37,934 nt of DNA from positions 1 through 37,934 of the forward strand of contig JAUWPZ010000017.1 of NCBI GenBank assembly GCA_030611315.1, written 5' to 3'. Shown piece after piece: positions 1-9,365 of this stretch (position 1 is the first letter of the stretch; the number at the start of each line of letters is the position of its first letter). The translations under genes and the position numbers were made by a program. The DNA comes from Sedimentisphaerales bacterium (GTDB lineage: Bacteria; Planctomycetota; Phycisphaerae; Sedimentisphaerales; Anaerobacaceae). The notes under the pieces are model-generated. The model was not told the origin of the DNA and did not search any database. It saw only the letters and a list, made by a program, of their open reading frames with translations.

Positions 1-45
1 GCTAGTCATTGACATTACCTGCGTGTTTGTCGTATTCTTTTGCAT
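1..45 (-). CDS. Possible 5' end of a leftward gene (partial)
   Basis: A leftward ATG at 45-43 opens 15 codons that stay open to the left edge of the window. A purine-rich GGAAAGG lies about nine bases upstream of the ATG, a plausible ribosome binding site. The peptide is too short to recognise. It would be divergent from the membrane-protein gene at 543. This is only a candidate. Confidence 0.3.
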   Translation of the reverse strand, partial: MQKNTTNTQVMSMTS

Positions 46-542
46 GTGGCGTGTCCTTTCCTTTGAACAATCATATATCCGAAACTACAAGGATACGCCG
101 CCTTTTTCAATCACGCCATCCACAACTTTCGGTTATACCTCGATTTTATACCCTTCAGGGTAGTAAATTCCCGCGAGTAAGATTGTAACTTATTGTTCTA
201 AAGCTACTACCTGTGGCACAAGTTACCCGCGAACAAACAGAAAATTTCAACTGAGAGCACTATACAATAAGAAAAAGGGTCTCTAAGAGGCAAAAAGGGG
301 CCTTTGGAGGTCAATAGGCTGAAAAATGAGGACTTCGTGATGTGGTATGGATTTGTGGAGTAAGTAACCGGCATGGCGGCTTATCCCTCTCGGACAGCCA
401 ATTTTAAATTTGAAATCTAAAATCTCAAATTCATTGTTGCAATTATGGTGTAAATGAGGAATAATAGCCGTTGCGTGAAAAAGATAAAGGGTATGGAGCC
501 AGAGTGTAAATACCCGGACAACTAAATTCAGGAGATATTACG
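46..542. other. Intergenic region without a recognised gene
   Basis: About 500 bases lie between the possible leftward gene and the membrane-protein gene. No convincing ORF is present. Near 400-432 there is an AT-rich stretch of TTTGAAAT/AAATCTCAAAT type, similar in flavour to short A/T repeats elsewhere in the window (10220-10240). The promoters of the flanking genes presumably lie here, but no clear -35/-10 pair was identified. Confidence 0.4.
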
Positions 543-1322
543 ATGAGCGAAGGCCAGGGCGGTTCCAATATGTTACTGGACACTACCGATTGCCTCGAAG
601 CAGTTGGGGTTTTCAGGGGATGGAAAAATTTCTTCTTTTTAATTGTGCTCCTTTGTCTGCTTTTACTGCAGGGGTCCTTTTGGCTTGTAGAAACGGGCTA
701 CGTTCAAGCCGATGGCGTTAAGAGTGATGCGCCTGCCGTTGTGAATGTAGAAGCAGTACCGGTCAAGCAGGTGAGCGCAGATGCTAACGAGCCGGTTGCG
801 GATGCTAATAAACCGGTTGCGGATGCTAATAAACCGGTTGAGGATGCTAATAAACCGGCCAAGGCCGTATCGAAGAAGCCTGTACAAAAAACCAAAAGTC
901 TCTTCGGTCTTAACATAACATTCGAACATTTGGTCTGGGTGATTAACATTGCTAACGCCGTGCTTATACTGGCGTCCGTGCTTTATTGCCTGGCGATACT
1001 GTTTAGCTTGAAGGTCTCGCTGATAGGCAGGATCGGTGGAATAAGCCATATCTCCAGGGCGTTTTTCATCTCGTTGATTATGGTCGTTTTATTGATTCCC
1101 TGGCAGAAAATTTTTGGTGGTATGGTTACCGGAGCGATATTTACACCCTGCGAGCTGGCGAAATGTCGTGCTGTCTGCCCGGGCAGCGAGATGCTTGGCG
1201 TCGTCCTTTACTATTTGCGATTCAGCGCTTTCATGGTGCTGACGCTGCTGTTGCTTTTGCTTTCGCAGATGCGCACCTGTCGTTGGACAAAGGCCATTCT
1301 TCGCAGGCTCGAGGTGATATAG
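543..1322 (+). CDS. Hypothetical membrane protein with ADANKPV repeats
   Basis: This 259-residue protein is not recognised. It has four hydrophobic segments at about residues 28-48, 132-153, 170-186 and 218-243, so it should be an inner-membrane protein. Between the first two lies a low-complexity stretch (about 76-106) with tandem copies of the heptad ADANKPV, rich in Ala, Asp, Asn, Pro and Lys, probably an extended linker. The segment after the third helix has three cysteines (CELAKCRAVC) that could bind metal or form disulfides. The ATG is preceded by GGAG in AGGAGATATTACG. The next gene starts four bases after the stop, so the two are probably co-transcribed. No function can be assigned. 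Confidence 0.75.
   Translation: MSEGQGGSNMLLDTTDCLEAVGVFRGWKNFFFLIVLLCLLLLQGSFWLVETGYVQADGVKSDAPAVVNVEAVPVKQVSADANEPVADANKPVADANKPVEDANKPAKAVSKKPVQKTKSLFGLNITFEHLVWVINIANAVLILASVLYCLAILFSLKVSLIGRIGGISHISRAFFISLIMVVLLIPWQKIFGGMVTGAIFTPCELAKCRAVCPGSEMLGVVLYYLRFSAFMVLTLLLLLLSQMRTCRWTKAILRRLEVI
780..860 (+). repeat. In-frame 21-bp tandem repeat
   Basis: The octamer GATGCTAA begins at 780, 801, 822 and 843, giving an exact 21-bp period that encodes the ADANKPV heptads of the membrane protein. The two middle units are identical and the outer ones differ by a few bases. The in-frame period allows copy-number change by slippage without breaking the gene. Confidence 0.85.
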
Positions 1323-1326
1323 CCGG

Positions 1327-2214
1327 ATGCCCAAAGAGAGGATAGGCTTTATCGGCACCGGCATTATGGGCGGGCCTATGGTCCGCAACCTGCTGAAAGC
1401 GGGATACCCGGTTGTCGTTCACAATCGCACAGAATCAAAAGCTAAAGCGCTTCTCGAAGAAGGTGCAGTCTGGGGAGCAAGCCCCGCTGATGTAGCGAAG
1501 AAAAGCGATGTTGTGATAACCTGCGTTACCGACACGCCTGACGTCAGGGAGGTTCTGCTCGGCCAAAACGGCGTAATTGAGGCGGCGAGGGCCGGTCTTA
1601 TCTGCGTCGATATGAGTACCATATCGCCATCCGCGACGAGAGAGATAGGCCAAATTCTCGAAGCCAGGGGCGTAACCCTGCTCGATGCACCTGTAAGCGG
1701 CGGTGAAGTAGGGGCAATCGAGGGCAGGCTCTCGATAATGATGGGCGGGGCGAAAGAATCGGTGGAAAAGGTCCGCCCTATTATGGAGGCAATGGGGCAA
1801 ACGGTTACCCACTGCGGTCCGCTCGGCTCGGGGCAGATGACCAAACTGGCCAACCAGGTGATGGTCATTCACACGATAATGAGCATCGCCGAAGGTCTTG
1901 CATTCGCCGAGAAGGCGGGCCTGAATCTGGAGACTACGCTGCAAGTAACCTCTGCTGGCGCTGCGGGAAGTTACTCATTGAAAGCGCTCGGGCCCAAAAT
2001 AATTGCCGGTGATTTCAAGCCCGCTTTTATGGTCGATTTGCAGCAGAAGGACTTGCGTCTGGTTCTGGAGTGCGCCGAACAAATCAAACAGCCTTTGCCG
2101 GGCGTTGCCTTGGTGAAGCAGCTTCTGGCGGCCCTCCAGGCCCAGGATCGAGGCCGGGACGGAACCCAAGCATTGGTAGATATTATCAGGCAGCTTGGAG
2201 ACCAGCAACCTTAG
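1327..2214 (+). CDS. NAD(P)-dependent beta-hydroxyacid dehydrogenase (GarR/GLYR family)
   Basis: This 295-residue protein is a full-length member of the 3-hydroxyisobutyrate dehydrogenase / tartronate semialdehyde reductase family. Residues 5-30 carry the Rossmann glycine motif (GFIGTGIMGGPM). The substrate-binding signature DAPVSGG is near residue 120, and the catalytic lysine lies in GQMTKLANQ near 170. After the second beta strand the motif HNRT puts an arginine where NADP(H)-preferring members such as glyoxylate/succinic-semialdehyde reductases have one; that preference is inferred. Likely reaction: reversible reduction of a small 2-oxo or semialdehyde acid to the hydroxyacid in the cytoplasm. 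The gene follows the membrane-protein gene by four bases and converges with the cupin gene. The exact substrate cannot be told from sequence. Confidence 0.9.
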   Translation: MPKERIGFIGTGIMGGPMVRNLLKAGYPVVVHNRTESKAKALLEEGAVWGASPADVAKKSDVVITCVTDTPDVREVLLGQNGVIEAARAGLICVDMSTISPSATREIGQILEARGVTLLDAPVSGGEVGAIEGRLSIMMGGAKESVEKVRPIMEAMGQTVTHCGPLGSGQMTKLANQVMVIHTIMSIAEGLAFAEKAGLNLETTLQVTSAGAAGSYSLKALGPKIIAGDFKPAFMVDLQQKDLRLVLECAEQIKQPLPGVALVKQLLAALQAQDRGRDGTQALVDIIRQLGDQQP

Positions 2215-2218
2215 AGCG

Positions 2219-2728
2219 TCACTGCTCTGGGGTAAGCTGGACTATCAGGTTTTGTTGAGCCGGGTATTTTTCCAGCAGTTTTTCTCTGTCGGCGGACTCG
2301 AAATCAGCGGATTCGAATCCGGGTGTGACGGTCGTTCCCATTAAAGCGAACTTGCCGCCCGGGTTGAGAAAACATCCCTGCCAGTTTTCCCGAGGCACGG
2401 TTACCTGTATGTGCCGGCCGTTCAGGATATCGCGGCCTAAGGTGATAACTTCGCTCGAGCCGTCGGGATGCAGTTGAAGCATTGTGACGGGGTCGCCTGA
2501 GTAAAAGTGGAATATCTCATCGCTTTTCAATCGGTGTAGTCTCGAGAATGTATCGGGCGTAAGCAGATAAAGAATCGCCGTGCCGAAATTCCTGTCGCCG
2601 GTATATCGCTCAGGCAGGTTGGCCCGGGCGATTTTTTCGGCGCATCGGTAAGTTTCGGTATAATAGCCGCCCTCTTCGGGCAGGGGCTTCATTCCAAAAA
2701 AACTTATTATTTCCTCCGCGGTTGCCAT
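2219..2728 (-). CDS. DUF985 (cupin_5) family protein
   Basis: This 169-residue protein matches the DUF985/cupin_5 family. It opens with a short helical region and the family-typical EEGGYYTETYR segment, followed by cupin strands containing LKSDEIFHFYSGDP and a late GGKFALMGTTVTPGFESADFE segment. The family adopts a small double-stranded beta-helix; some members are proposed to bind nucleotide sugars, but the biochemical role is not established. The gene is downstream of the secretin-domain gene, with a six-base gap, and is probably translated from the same leftward message. It converges with the dehydrogenase gene, with only four bases between the stops. Confidence 0.85.
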   Translation of the reverse strand: MATAEEIISFFGMKPLPEEGGYYTETYRCAEKIARANLPERYTGDRNFGTAILYLLTPDTFSRLHRLKSDEIFHFYSGDPVTMLQLHPDGSSEVITLGRDILNGRHIQVTVPRENWQGCFLNPGGKFALMGTTVTPGFESADFESADREKLLEKYPAQQNLIVQLTPEQ

Positions 2729-2734
2729 AGTAAA

Positions 2735-3373
2735 CTATTCCAGAATATCAGCTCGCACGAGAACAAATCTTTGCGCTGCGGGTATCTCGATACCACCGGC
2801 AATCATAGGCACACCTGGCTTGAGTTCCAAACGACTATTAGTCGATGTGAAGCCGATCATTGGCCGGCCTATTGGCAAAGCTGTTTGAGGGTCAACTTCC
2901 TTTGGTGGTGGTGCTGAGAACTGCTCAAATTTGAAGTCCAGTAAAATATCTCCATCCTTATCGATAACAGGCGCTGCTTGTAATGTCGTTCCGATGGACA
3001 TTTCGCTGGTTTTCTGCTCGAAGGAACCATCGTCTCTTTTGACGAGATATTCTACCTTCTGTCGGTTAGTGATCGTCCCCGTGTGGCCAGCTAAAACAAC
3101 GAGTTTCGGGTGGGCTATCGTTTTCACGGCGTTTGGATCAGCCAGAACATATAACAGCATTGCAAGCGGCACCGTTACTTTAGATGAGGGTTCCACACTC
3201 CTACCAATTTGAAGTTTGTCCAATGTATCACTGCTGATTTGTACTATCATTACTTCGACAAGCACTTTTTGCTTAGGCCTTTTAGAATCAACCGGAGACT
3301 TCGCGTACAAAATGCCGATTGCCAGCAGACAGGATAAAACCACAATACAAACTTGTTTTGAAAACTTGTTCAT
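2735..3373 (-). CDS. Short exported secretin-domain protein
   Basis: This 212-residue protein begins with an N-terminal signal peptide (about residues 1-25, Lys-rich then hydrophobic, ending near ILYAKS). The rest resembles the C-terminal part of type II/III secretion secretins: VEVMIVQIS strand, a HPKLVVLAGHTGTI segment, repeated beta hairpins, and near the end LELKPGVPMIAGG, the secretin-type V-P glycine motif. It is far shorter than a real secretin (about 400-700 residues) and has no obvious N0/N1 domains, so it probably does not form a secretion channel by itself. Similar small proteins occur in Planctomycetota, with unknown function. AAAGGGG upstream of the ATG is a good ribosome binding site. 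It is the promoter-proximal gene of a two-gene leftward unit with the DUF985 gene. Confidence 0.75.
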   Translation of the reverse strand: MNKFSKQVCIVVLSCLLAIGILYAKSPVDSKRPKQKVLVEVMIVQISSDTLDKLQIGRSVEPSSKVTVPLAMLLYVLADPNAVKTIAHPKLVVLAGHTGTITNRQKVEYLVKRDDGSFEQKTSEMSIGTTLQAAPVIDKDGDILLDFKFEQFSAPPPKEVDPQTALPIGRPMIGFTSTNSRLELKPGVPMIAGGIEIPAAQRFVLVRADILE

Positions 3374-3618
3374 AATCTGCCCCTTTCAAATTTTTTATCC
3401 AGATTAACAAACCCCAATGTCAACTAATGAGAAGCATCAGCAGTTGAGCTAATTCAATTCTACATAATAACGCCTGATATGGCGCTGTCAAGTTAAGCAG
3501 CAATATAAGGCCGTTTAGCGGCAAAAAAATATTGCAGCCAAGGTCGACAGATTGCAGACATAACTTGTTATTATCGTACTTTACATTCGAAAGTTTTTGG
3601 ATATACTTAATTAAAGCT
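3374..3618. other. Divergent intergenic region upstream of metX-metW
   Basis: About 245 bases separate the leftward secretin-domain gene from the rightward metX-metW gene, so promoters of both must lie here. I looked for the conserved core of SAM riboswitches, expected for a methionine gene, and did not recognise one. The region is AT-rich with several T/A runs but no convincing promoter or hairpin. Confidence 0.4.
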
Positions 3619-5430
3619 ATGGCAGAGATTGGGAAAAATTCGGTCGGTATCGTGCAGACACAGACGGCAAGGCTGGTGGAGGCGGGGCAGCCTTTGGAGC
3701 TGGAGTGCGGCGAGAGTCTGGCTCCGATTGATGTGGCATACGAGACCTATGGAGAGCTTAACGGCCCTGCGGACAATGCCATCCTGATTTGCCACGCGCT
3801 TAGCGGTAATGCCCACGTTGCCGGCGTAAACAGCCCCGGCGACGAAAAGCCCGGCTGGTGGGATATGATGGTCGGGCCCGGCAAAGCAATCGATACAGAG
3901 AAGTATTTTGTTATATGCTCGAATTTTCTTGGCGGCTGCAGCGGGACCACGGGGCCTTCTTCGGTTAATCCGGCAACGGATGAGCCATACTGTTTGGATT
4001 TTCCGGTTATCACTATTGCCGACATGGTGAAAGTCCAAAAGCTGCTGCTCGACGAGCTTGGTATAAAAAATCTCCTGGCGGTTTTAGGCGGCTCAATCGG
4101 CGGGATGCAGGTTTTGCAGTGGGCGATTGCGTATCCTGATTTTGTCAAGGCCGTGATACCAATCGCCACAACCACTCATCTCGGCGCTCAGTCGATTGCG
4201 TTCGATGCAGTAGGGCGAGATGCGATACTGGCCGATGCGAATTTCGCCGACGGACAATACCACGGCAAACAAGGCCCGGACAGGGGTCTTGCAATCGCGC
4301 GCATGATAGGGCATATAACGTATCTTTCGGAGCAGGGTATGCGTGAGAAGTTCGGGCGGGAGCTGCGAAGCGCCAACGAATACAGTTACGAATTCAACTC
4401 CGAATTTGCCGTTGAGACATACCTGGACCATCAAGGACGGACTTTCGTGGAGAGATTCGATGCCAACAGTTATCTTTACATAACCAAGGCGTCGGACTAT
4501 TTCGATTTGAAAAAGGACTTTGGGACATTGACCGAGGCCTTTGTGAATGTCAAATCCCGATTTCTTATAGTCAGTTTTGCAAGTGACTGGCTCTATACGC
4601 CTGCACAATCCGGGCAAATGGTCGATGCACTGATTGCCAATCGCAAAGACGTCAGCTACTGCGATATTGCGTCGCCGTACGGCCACGACGCATTTTTGCT
4701 TGAGCCGGAGGCGCTTGGCTCAATTATTTCCGGTTTTTTGGAAGCGACTCATCGGCCGGAAGTCAAATCCGAAAAAGGAAAAACCAAAAGTAAAAAGCGA
4801 GATGTCGGAGGCGAGATACGCGATTTCGAGCAGGCCCGGCGGCCGCGTGTTGATTACAAGCTGATAGAATCGCTGATAGAGCCGGGCAGCACGGTCCTTG
4901 ATATCGGCTGCGGCGACGGAGAATTACTGGCGAATCTCAGGGCGGACAAAAACATAAAAGGCGAAGGCATTGAGCTTCAGCAGGAGTTTGTCTTAGCTTG
5001 TGTAAATCGGGGATTGCCCATCATCCAGCACGACGTCGAGCTGGGCCTGGAAAATTATGCGGATAAGAGCTTTGATTATGTGATACTGTCACAAACGGTC
5101 CAGACGGTGAGGAATCCCGAAAAGGTTTTCAGGGAATTGCTGCGGGTGGGCAAGAAAGTGATTGTGAGCTTTCCTAACTTTGCTCACTGGCGGTGCCGTG
5201 TGCATCTGTTCTTTTACGGCAAAGCTCCTGTGACTAAGCAGCTCCCCTTTGGCTGGCACGACTCGCCTAACATACACTTTTTATCCTTGAAGGATTTTGA
5301 CGGGTTTTGCAGGGAGCTGGGTGTTAAGGTGGAAAAGAAAATACCATTGGTTAAGAGGCATCTAAGGCCGATAAGATTTATACCGAATCTGTTTGCTGAG
5401 CAGGCTGTTTACGTAACGAGCAAGAAATGA
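3619..5430 (+). CDS. metXW: Homoserine O-acetyltransferase MetX fused to MetW methyltransferase-like domain
   Basis: This is a two-domain fusion of about 603 residues. Residues 1-385 form a MetX alpha/beta-hydrolase: the nucleophile elbow GGSIGG places the catalytic serine near 159, the aspartate lies in [10 protein letters not shown] and the histidine in YGHDAF. MetX acylates homoserine with an acyl-CoA for methionine synthesis. A charged linker (about 386-410) leads to MetW, a class I SAM-binding fold with [12 protein letters not shown]. MetW normally is a separate gene right after metX and is needed for full MetX activity in some bacteria. I chose the ATG at 3619, matching the usual MetX N-terminus; the frame is open to an ATG at 3532 that would add 29 unrelated residues. 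The stop overlaps the nikR start by four bases. Confidence 0.92.
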   Translation: MAEIGKNSVGIVQTQTARLVEAGQPLELECGESLAPIDVAYETYGELNGPADNAILICHALSGNAHVAGVNSPGDEKPGWWDMMVGPGKAIDTEKYFVICSNFLGGCSGTTGPSSVNPATDEPYCLDFPVITIADMVKVQKLLLDELGIKNLLAVLGGSIGGMQVLQWAIAYPDFVKAVIPIATTTHLGAQSIAFDAVGRDAILADANFADGQYHGKQGPDRGLAIARMIGHITYLSEQGMREKFGRELRSANEYSYEFNSEFAVETYLDHQGRTFVERFDANSYLYITKASDYFDLKKDFGTLTEAFVNVKSRFLIVSFASDWLYTPAQSGQMVDALIANRKDVSYCDIASPYGHDAFLLEPEALGSIISGFLEATHRPEVKSEKGKTKSKKRDVGGEIRDFEQARRPRVDYKLIESLIEPGSTVLDIGCGDGELLANLRADKNIKGEGIELQQEFVLACVNRGLPIIQHDVELGLENYADKSFDYVILSQTVQTVRNPEKVFRELLRVGKKVIVSFPNFAHWRCRVHLFFYGKAPVTKQLPFGWHDSPNIHFLSLKDFDGFCRELGVKVEKKIPLVKRHLRPIRFIPNLFAEQAVYVTSKK

Positions 5431-5840
5431 GCCAGGTTGAACGAATAGGAGTATCGCTGGATAAAAAGCTGCTTTCGAGGTTCGATAAGCTTATTGCCGG
5501 GCAGGGTTATCAGAGCCGGTCGGAGGCCATACGCGACCTTGTACGCCGGCAGCTAAGCACCGAGCAGTTGAGCAATCCGGACGCCGAGGCCGTCGCCGCG
5601 GTGTTTCTGGTTTACGACCATCATTCGACGAAGCTGACGGAGAAGCTGATGGACCTGCAGCATTCGCATATTTTGCAGGTGATTTCTTCAATACACATTC
5701 ATCTTGATAAGCATGATTGTCTGGAGGTGATTGTGATGCGGGGGCGAGTAGGCGAAATCAGCAAAATGGGAGAAAATATATTAAGTCTCAAGGGCGTCAA
5801 GCTCGGACGGGTCAACTTCGTTTCGTCAGAGTCGGATTAA
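5427..5840 (+). CDS. nikR: Nickel-responsive transcriptional regulator NikR
   Basis: This 137-residue protein has the two NikR parts. Residues 1-45 form a ribbon-helix-helix DNA-binding domain ([18 protein letters not shown], then a helix with [11 protein letters not shown]). The rest is an ACT-like C-terminal domain with the nickel site: His near 79 (LQHSH), His 90 and 92 in SIHIHLD, and Cys 98 in HDCLEV, matching the H/H/H/C set of E. coli NikR. Length is normal. In well-studied cases NikR represses nickel uptake when nickel is plentiful. No nickel transporter or nickel enzyme is visible nearby, and the ATGA overlap with metX-metW makes translational coupling likely. Its targets are therefore probably elsewhere. 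Confidence 0.95.
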   Translation: MSQVERIGVSLDKKLLSRFDKLIAGQGYQSRSEAIRDLVRRQLSTEQLSNPDAEAVAAVFLVYDHHSTKLTEKLMDLQHSHILQVISSIHIHLDKHDCLEVIVMRGRVGEISKMGENILSLKGVKLGRVNFVSSESD

Positions 5841-6008
5841 TTGGGTGTTGGTGCTCTTGTGCCTGGAGGTGCGCGACGATTGAAAAAATTTCAAATTTGA
5901 CAAAGGGCAGGATGGGCGGTTCTAATACAGCCGATTGATGGGATTTGCGATTGTCGAATTGGCGATTTACTTTTCGGCAATCGGAAAACGAAAATCTACA
6001 ATGCTGTT
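5841..6008. other. Intergenic region upstream of tRNA-Val
   Basis: There are about 170 bases between nikR and the tRNA gene. A TTGACA-like hexamer lies at about 5897-5902, but no well-spaced -10 was found. No gene is recognised. Confidence 0.35.
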
Positions 6009-6082
6009 GGGCGATTAGCTCAGTTGGTTAGAGCGCACGGATCACACCCGTGAGGTCACAGGTTCGAGTCCCGTATCGCCCA
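6009..6082 (+). tRNA. tRNA-Val (CAC)
   Basis: A complete 74-base cloverleaf can be folded by eye. The acceptor stem is GGGCGAT/ATCGCCC with discriminator A at 6082. The D-stem is GCTC/GAGC, and the anticodon stem CACGG/CCGTG encloses the loop ATCACAC, so the anticodon is CAC and reads the valine codon GUG. The T-arm has loop TTCGAGT and one A-C mismatch in its stem. CCA is not encoded. It lies 61 bases upstream of carB. Confidence 0.93.
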
Positions 6083-6130
6083 TTGATGTAAGTTGTGCTT
6101 CAATTTGTACTTAGGACACTGTTTATTATG

Positions 6131-6136
6131 AGGAGA
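6131..6136 (+). promoter_or_regulatory. Ribosome binding site of carB
   Basis: AGGAGA lies seven bases before the ATG at 6144 and supports that start for carB. Confidence 0.7.
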
Positions 6137-6143
6137 GTTCACT

Positions 6144-9100
6144 ATGCCCAAACGACAAGACATTAGCAAGGTAATGATTATTGGCTCGGGTCCCATTATC
6201 ATAGGACAAGCCTGTGAGTTTGACTATTCCGGTACGCAGGCCTGCAAGGCGCTTCGCGAGTTAGGCTACGAAATAGTCCTGGTCAACTCGAATCCCGCTA
6301 CGATTATGACGGACCCGGGGACGGCTGATGTAACCTATATTGAGCCGCTGAATCTGGAGACTATGACAAAAATCATTGAAAAAGAGCGTCCGGACGCGTT
6401 GTTGCCGAACCTCGGCGGGCAGTCGGGGCTCAATCTCAGTTTGGAACTGGCAAGGGCAGGCGTGCTTGACAAATACGGGGTGCAAGTCATCGGTGTTCAG
6501 ATTGACGCAATCGAGCGAGGCGAGGACCGTCAGGCGTTCAAGGACACGATGAATAAGCTCGGCATTGAAATGCCGCGCAGCCTCATTGCCAATAGTCTGA
6601 AGGAAGCCGAAGAGGCTATCGCCGAAATCGGCCTGCCTTGTGTCATCCGCCCCGCATATACCATGGGCGGCACCGGGGGGGGCTTTGCTTACAATATGGA
6701 CGAATTCATCGCCCTCGCCGAGCGGGGGCTTCGGGCAAGCCTCGTGGGACAAATCCTCGTGGAAGAGTCCGTGCTGGGATGGGAGGAGCTGGAGCTGGAG
6801 GTTGTGCGCGACAGCAAAAACCAGATGATTACCGTCTGTTTCATCGAGAATGTCGACGCCATGGGCGTGCACACCGGCGACAGCTTCTGCACGGCGCCCA
6901 TGCTCACAATTGACGAGGAACTGCAGAAGCGTTTGCAGAAATACTCCTATGATATCGTGGAGGCCATTCAGGTCATCGGCGGCACAAATATACAATTTGC
7001 ACACGACCCCAAAACGGGGCGTGTGGTAGTAATTGAGATAAATCCAAGAACGTCCCGCTCCTCGGCCCTGGCGTCCAAAGCCACGGGGTTTCCCATTGCT
7101 TTTATCTCATCGCTCCTGGCTGGCGGACTGACCATGGATGAGATACCCTACTGGCGTGATGGGACACTCGAGAAGTACACGCCCTCGGGCGACTACGTGG
7201 TCACCAAGTTCTCTCGCTGGGCGTTCGAGAAATTCGAAGGGCTTGAGGACAAGCTTGGCACCCAGATGCGGGCCGTCGGTGAAGTGATGAGCATCGGCAA
7301 GACCTACAAGGAGGCATTCCAGAAATCAATTCGGTCAAGAGAAGACGGCCGGTACGGTCTCGGCTTTGCCAGGGATTATCATCAGAAGCCTCTCGATGAC
7401 TTGATGCGCTTGCTGGCGGAACCGTCCAGCGAGAGGCAGTTCATCATGTACGAAGCCCTGCGGAAGGGAGCTACGCCGAAACAATTGTTCGAAAAGACCT
7501 ACATCAAGGAATGGTTTATCGAACAGATGGCCGAAATCGTGGACCTGGAAGAGAAAATCCTCCGGTTCAAAGGAAAGACTCTGCCCGACGATTTGCTGAT
7601 TCAAGCCAAGAAAGACGGATTTGCAGACCGTTATTTGGCACAGATTCTCGACACCACAGAAGACAAAATCCGCCGACAGAGAACAAAGCTTGGCGTTGTT
7701 GAAGGCTGGCATCCCGTACCTGTCAGCGGCGTCGATAACGCAGCCTACTACTACTCTACGTACAACGCACCCGATGTAACCGGCGTCTCGCCCAACCGCA
7801 AGGTCATGGTCTTAGGCGGTGGGCCGAACCGTATCGGGCAGGGCATTGAGTTCGACTACTGCTGCGTTCACGCGGCCTTCGCCCTGCGGGACGAGGGGAT
7901 AGAGTCTGTCATGGTCAACTGCAATCCGGAAACCGTCTCCACCGACTATGACACCTCGAACAAATTGTACTTCGAGCCTCTGACAGTCGAGGACGTGCTG
8001 AGCATCTACGAAAAGGAAAAACCCGAGGGTGTTATATGCCAGTTCGGAGGTCAGACGCCTCTGAACATTGCCGCCGAGCTCGAGGCCGCCGGCGTGAAGA
8101 TTATCGGGACAACGCCTGATACCATCGGGCTGGCCGAAGACCGCGACCGTTTCCGCCGGAAGATGCAGAAACTCGGCATTCCTCAACCCGAAAGCGGCAT
8201 GGCCAGCACACTGGCCGAGGCGATGGATGTGGCGGCCCGCATCGACTACCCATTGATGGTGCGTCCCTCCTTTGTGCTTGGAGGACGGGCCATGGAGATA
8301 GTGCACGACGAGGAGATGCTCAAGCATTATGTTCAGGCCGCAGTTGATGTGTCCCCGGAGCGGCCGATTCTCATTGATAAGTTCCTTGAGAACGCGATCG
8401 AGGCCGAGGCCGACGCCATCGCCGACGGGACAGATGCCTTTGTGCCGGCGGTCATGGAGCACATTGAGCCGGCCGGTGTGCACTCGGGTGATTCGGCGTG
8501 CGTGATACCCCCGACAACCATCCCGCAGAAACATATAGAGACGATACGCGAATACACTCGCAGAATCGCTACGGAGCTGCGCGTCGTGGGTTTGATGAAC
8601 ATCCAGTACGCGATATGCAACGACAAGGTGTACATCCTTGAGGCGAATCCGCGAGCAAGCCGCACGGTGCCTCTTGTAAGCAAGGTGTGCGGCCTGTCCA
8701 TGGCGCGGATTGCCACGCAGATTATGCTCGGCAAGAAGCTCTCTGACCTCAACCTCAAGCAGCGCAGCATTCCGCACTACGGGGTCAAGGAATCCGTGTT
8801 CCCGTTCTACTTTTACCCTGAAGTGGATCCCGTGCTGGGTCCGGAGATGCGTTCGACTGGAGAGGTCCTCGGGATGGCTGACTCGTTCGGCCTGGCATTC
8901 TACAAGGCTCAGGATGCAGCCCAGGGGCGGCTGCCGGTAGAGGGAACAGTCCTGTTGACTATAGCCGACAAGGATAAAGGGCCGGCGGTTGTTGATGTGG
9001 CCCGCAGCTTTGAGTCGATGCGTTTCAAGCTCAAGGCGACAGAAGGGACACGGGAATTTTTAGCCAGGCACGGAATTGAGGCCGAGCATGCTTACAAGAT

Positions 9101-9347
9101 GCGGGAGCAGCGGCCACACATTGCGGATGATGTCATGAACGGCGATATCCAGCTTGTCATTAACACGCCCAAGGGCAAAGCCAGCAAGGCGGATGATTCG
9201 TATATTCGAAAGGCCGCGATAAGGTATAAAGTCCCTTACATCACGACGGTCTCCGCCGCACTTGCGGCTGCGAAGGGAATCGCCGCAATCCGCAAGCAGC
9301 AGCCGGGGGTCGAATCACTGCAAAACTATCACGCCGGCATTGTATAA
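6144..9347 (+). CDS. carB: Carbamoyl-phosphate synthase large subunit
   Basis: At 1067 residues this is full length (E. coli CarB is 1073). It makes carbamoyl phosphate from bicarbonate, ammonia delivered by CarA, and two ATP, feeding pyrimidine and arginine synthesis. The two homologous ATP-grasp halves are visible: residues 1-400 (IIGSGPIIIGQACEFDYSG, carboxyphosphate synthesis) and about 550-930 (VLGGGPNRIGQGIEFDYC, carbamate phosphorylation), separated by the helical oligomerisation domain. The last 130 residues form the MGS-like allosteric domain. No carA or other pyrimidine gene is in the window; tRNA-Val precedes it and hisF follows after 18 bases, so carB and hisF probably share a transcript. 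The sequence looks intact. Confidence 0.98.
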   Translation: MPKRQDISKVMIIGSGPIIIGQACEFDYSGTQACKALRELGYEIVLVNSNPATIMTDPGTADVTYIEPLNLETMTKIIEKERPDALLPNLGGQSGLNLSLELARAGVLDKYGVQVIGVQIDAIERGEDRQAFKDTMNKLGIEMPRSLIANSLKEAEEAIAEIGLPCVIRPAYTMGGTGGGFAYNMDEFIALAERGLRASLVGQILVEESVLGWEELELEVVRDSKNQMITVCFIENVDAMGVHTGDSFCTAPMLTIDEELQKRLQKYSYDIVEAIQVIGGTNIQFAHDPKTGRVVVIEINPRTSRSSALASKATGFPIAFISSLLAGGLTMDEIPYWRDGTLEKYTPSGDYVVTKFSRWAFEKFEGLEDKLGTQMRAVGEVMSIGKTYKEAFQKSIRSREDGRYGLGFARDYHQKPLDDLMRLLAEPSSERQFIMYEALRKGATPKQLFEKTYIKEWFIEQMAEIVDLEEKILRFKGKTLPDDLLIQAKKDGFADRYLAQILDTTEDKIRRQRTKLGVVEGWHPVPVSGVDNAAYYYSTYNAPDVTGVSPNRKVMVLGGGPNRIGQGIEFDYCCVHAAFALRDEGIESVMVNCNPETVSTDYDTSNKLYFEPLTVEDVLSIYEKEKPEGVICQFGGQTPLNIAAELEAAGVKIIGTTPDTIGLAEDRDRFRRKMQKLGIPQPESGMASTLAEAMDVAARIDYPLMVRPSFVLGGRAMEIVHDEEMLKHYVQAAVDVSPERPILIDKFLENAIEAEADAIADGTDAFVPAVMEHIEPAGVHSGDSACVIPPTTIPQKHIETIREYTRRIATELRVVGLMNIQYAICNDKVYILEANPRASRTVPLVSKVCGLSMARIATQIMLGKKLSDLNLKQRSIPHYGVKESVFPFYFYPEVDPVLGPEMRSTGEVLGMADSFGLAFYKAQDAAQGRLPVEGTVLLTIADKDKGPAVVDVARSFESMRFKLKATEGTREFLARHGIEAEHAYKMREQRPHIADDVMNGDIQLVINTPKGKASKADDSYIRKAAIRYKVPYITTVSAALAAAKGIAAIRKQQPGVESLQNYHAGIV

Positions 9348-9365
9348 TGTAAAGGAGAAACAAAA

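Noticed and set aside
3374-3618. SAM riboswitch before metX-metW
   Set aside because: None of the conserved core sequences or helices could be recognised.
7812-8777. Long leftward ORF of 321 codons opposite carB
   Set aside because: It is the antisense shadow of a well-conserved gene with high GC third positions and has no recognisable motif.
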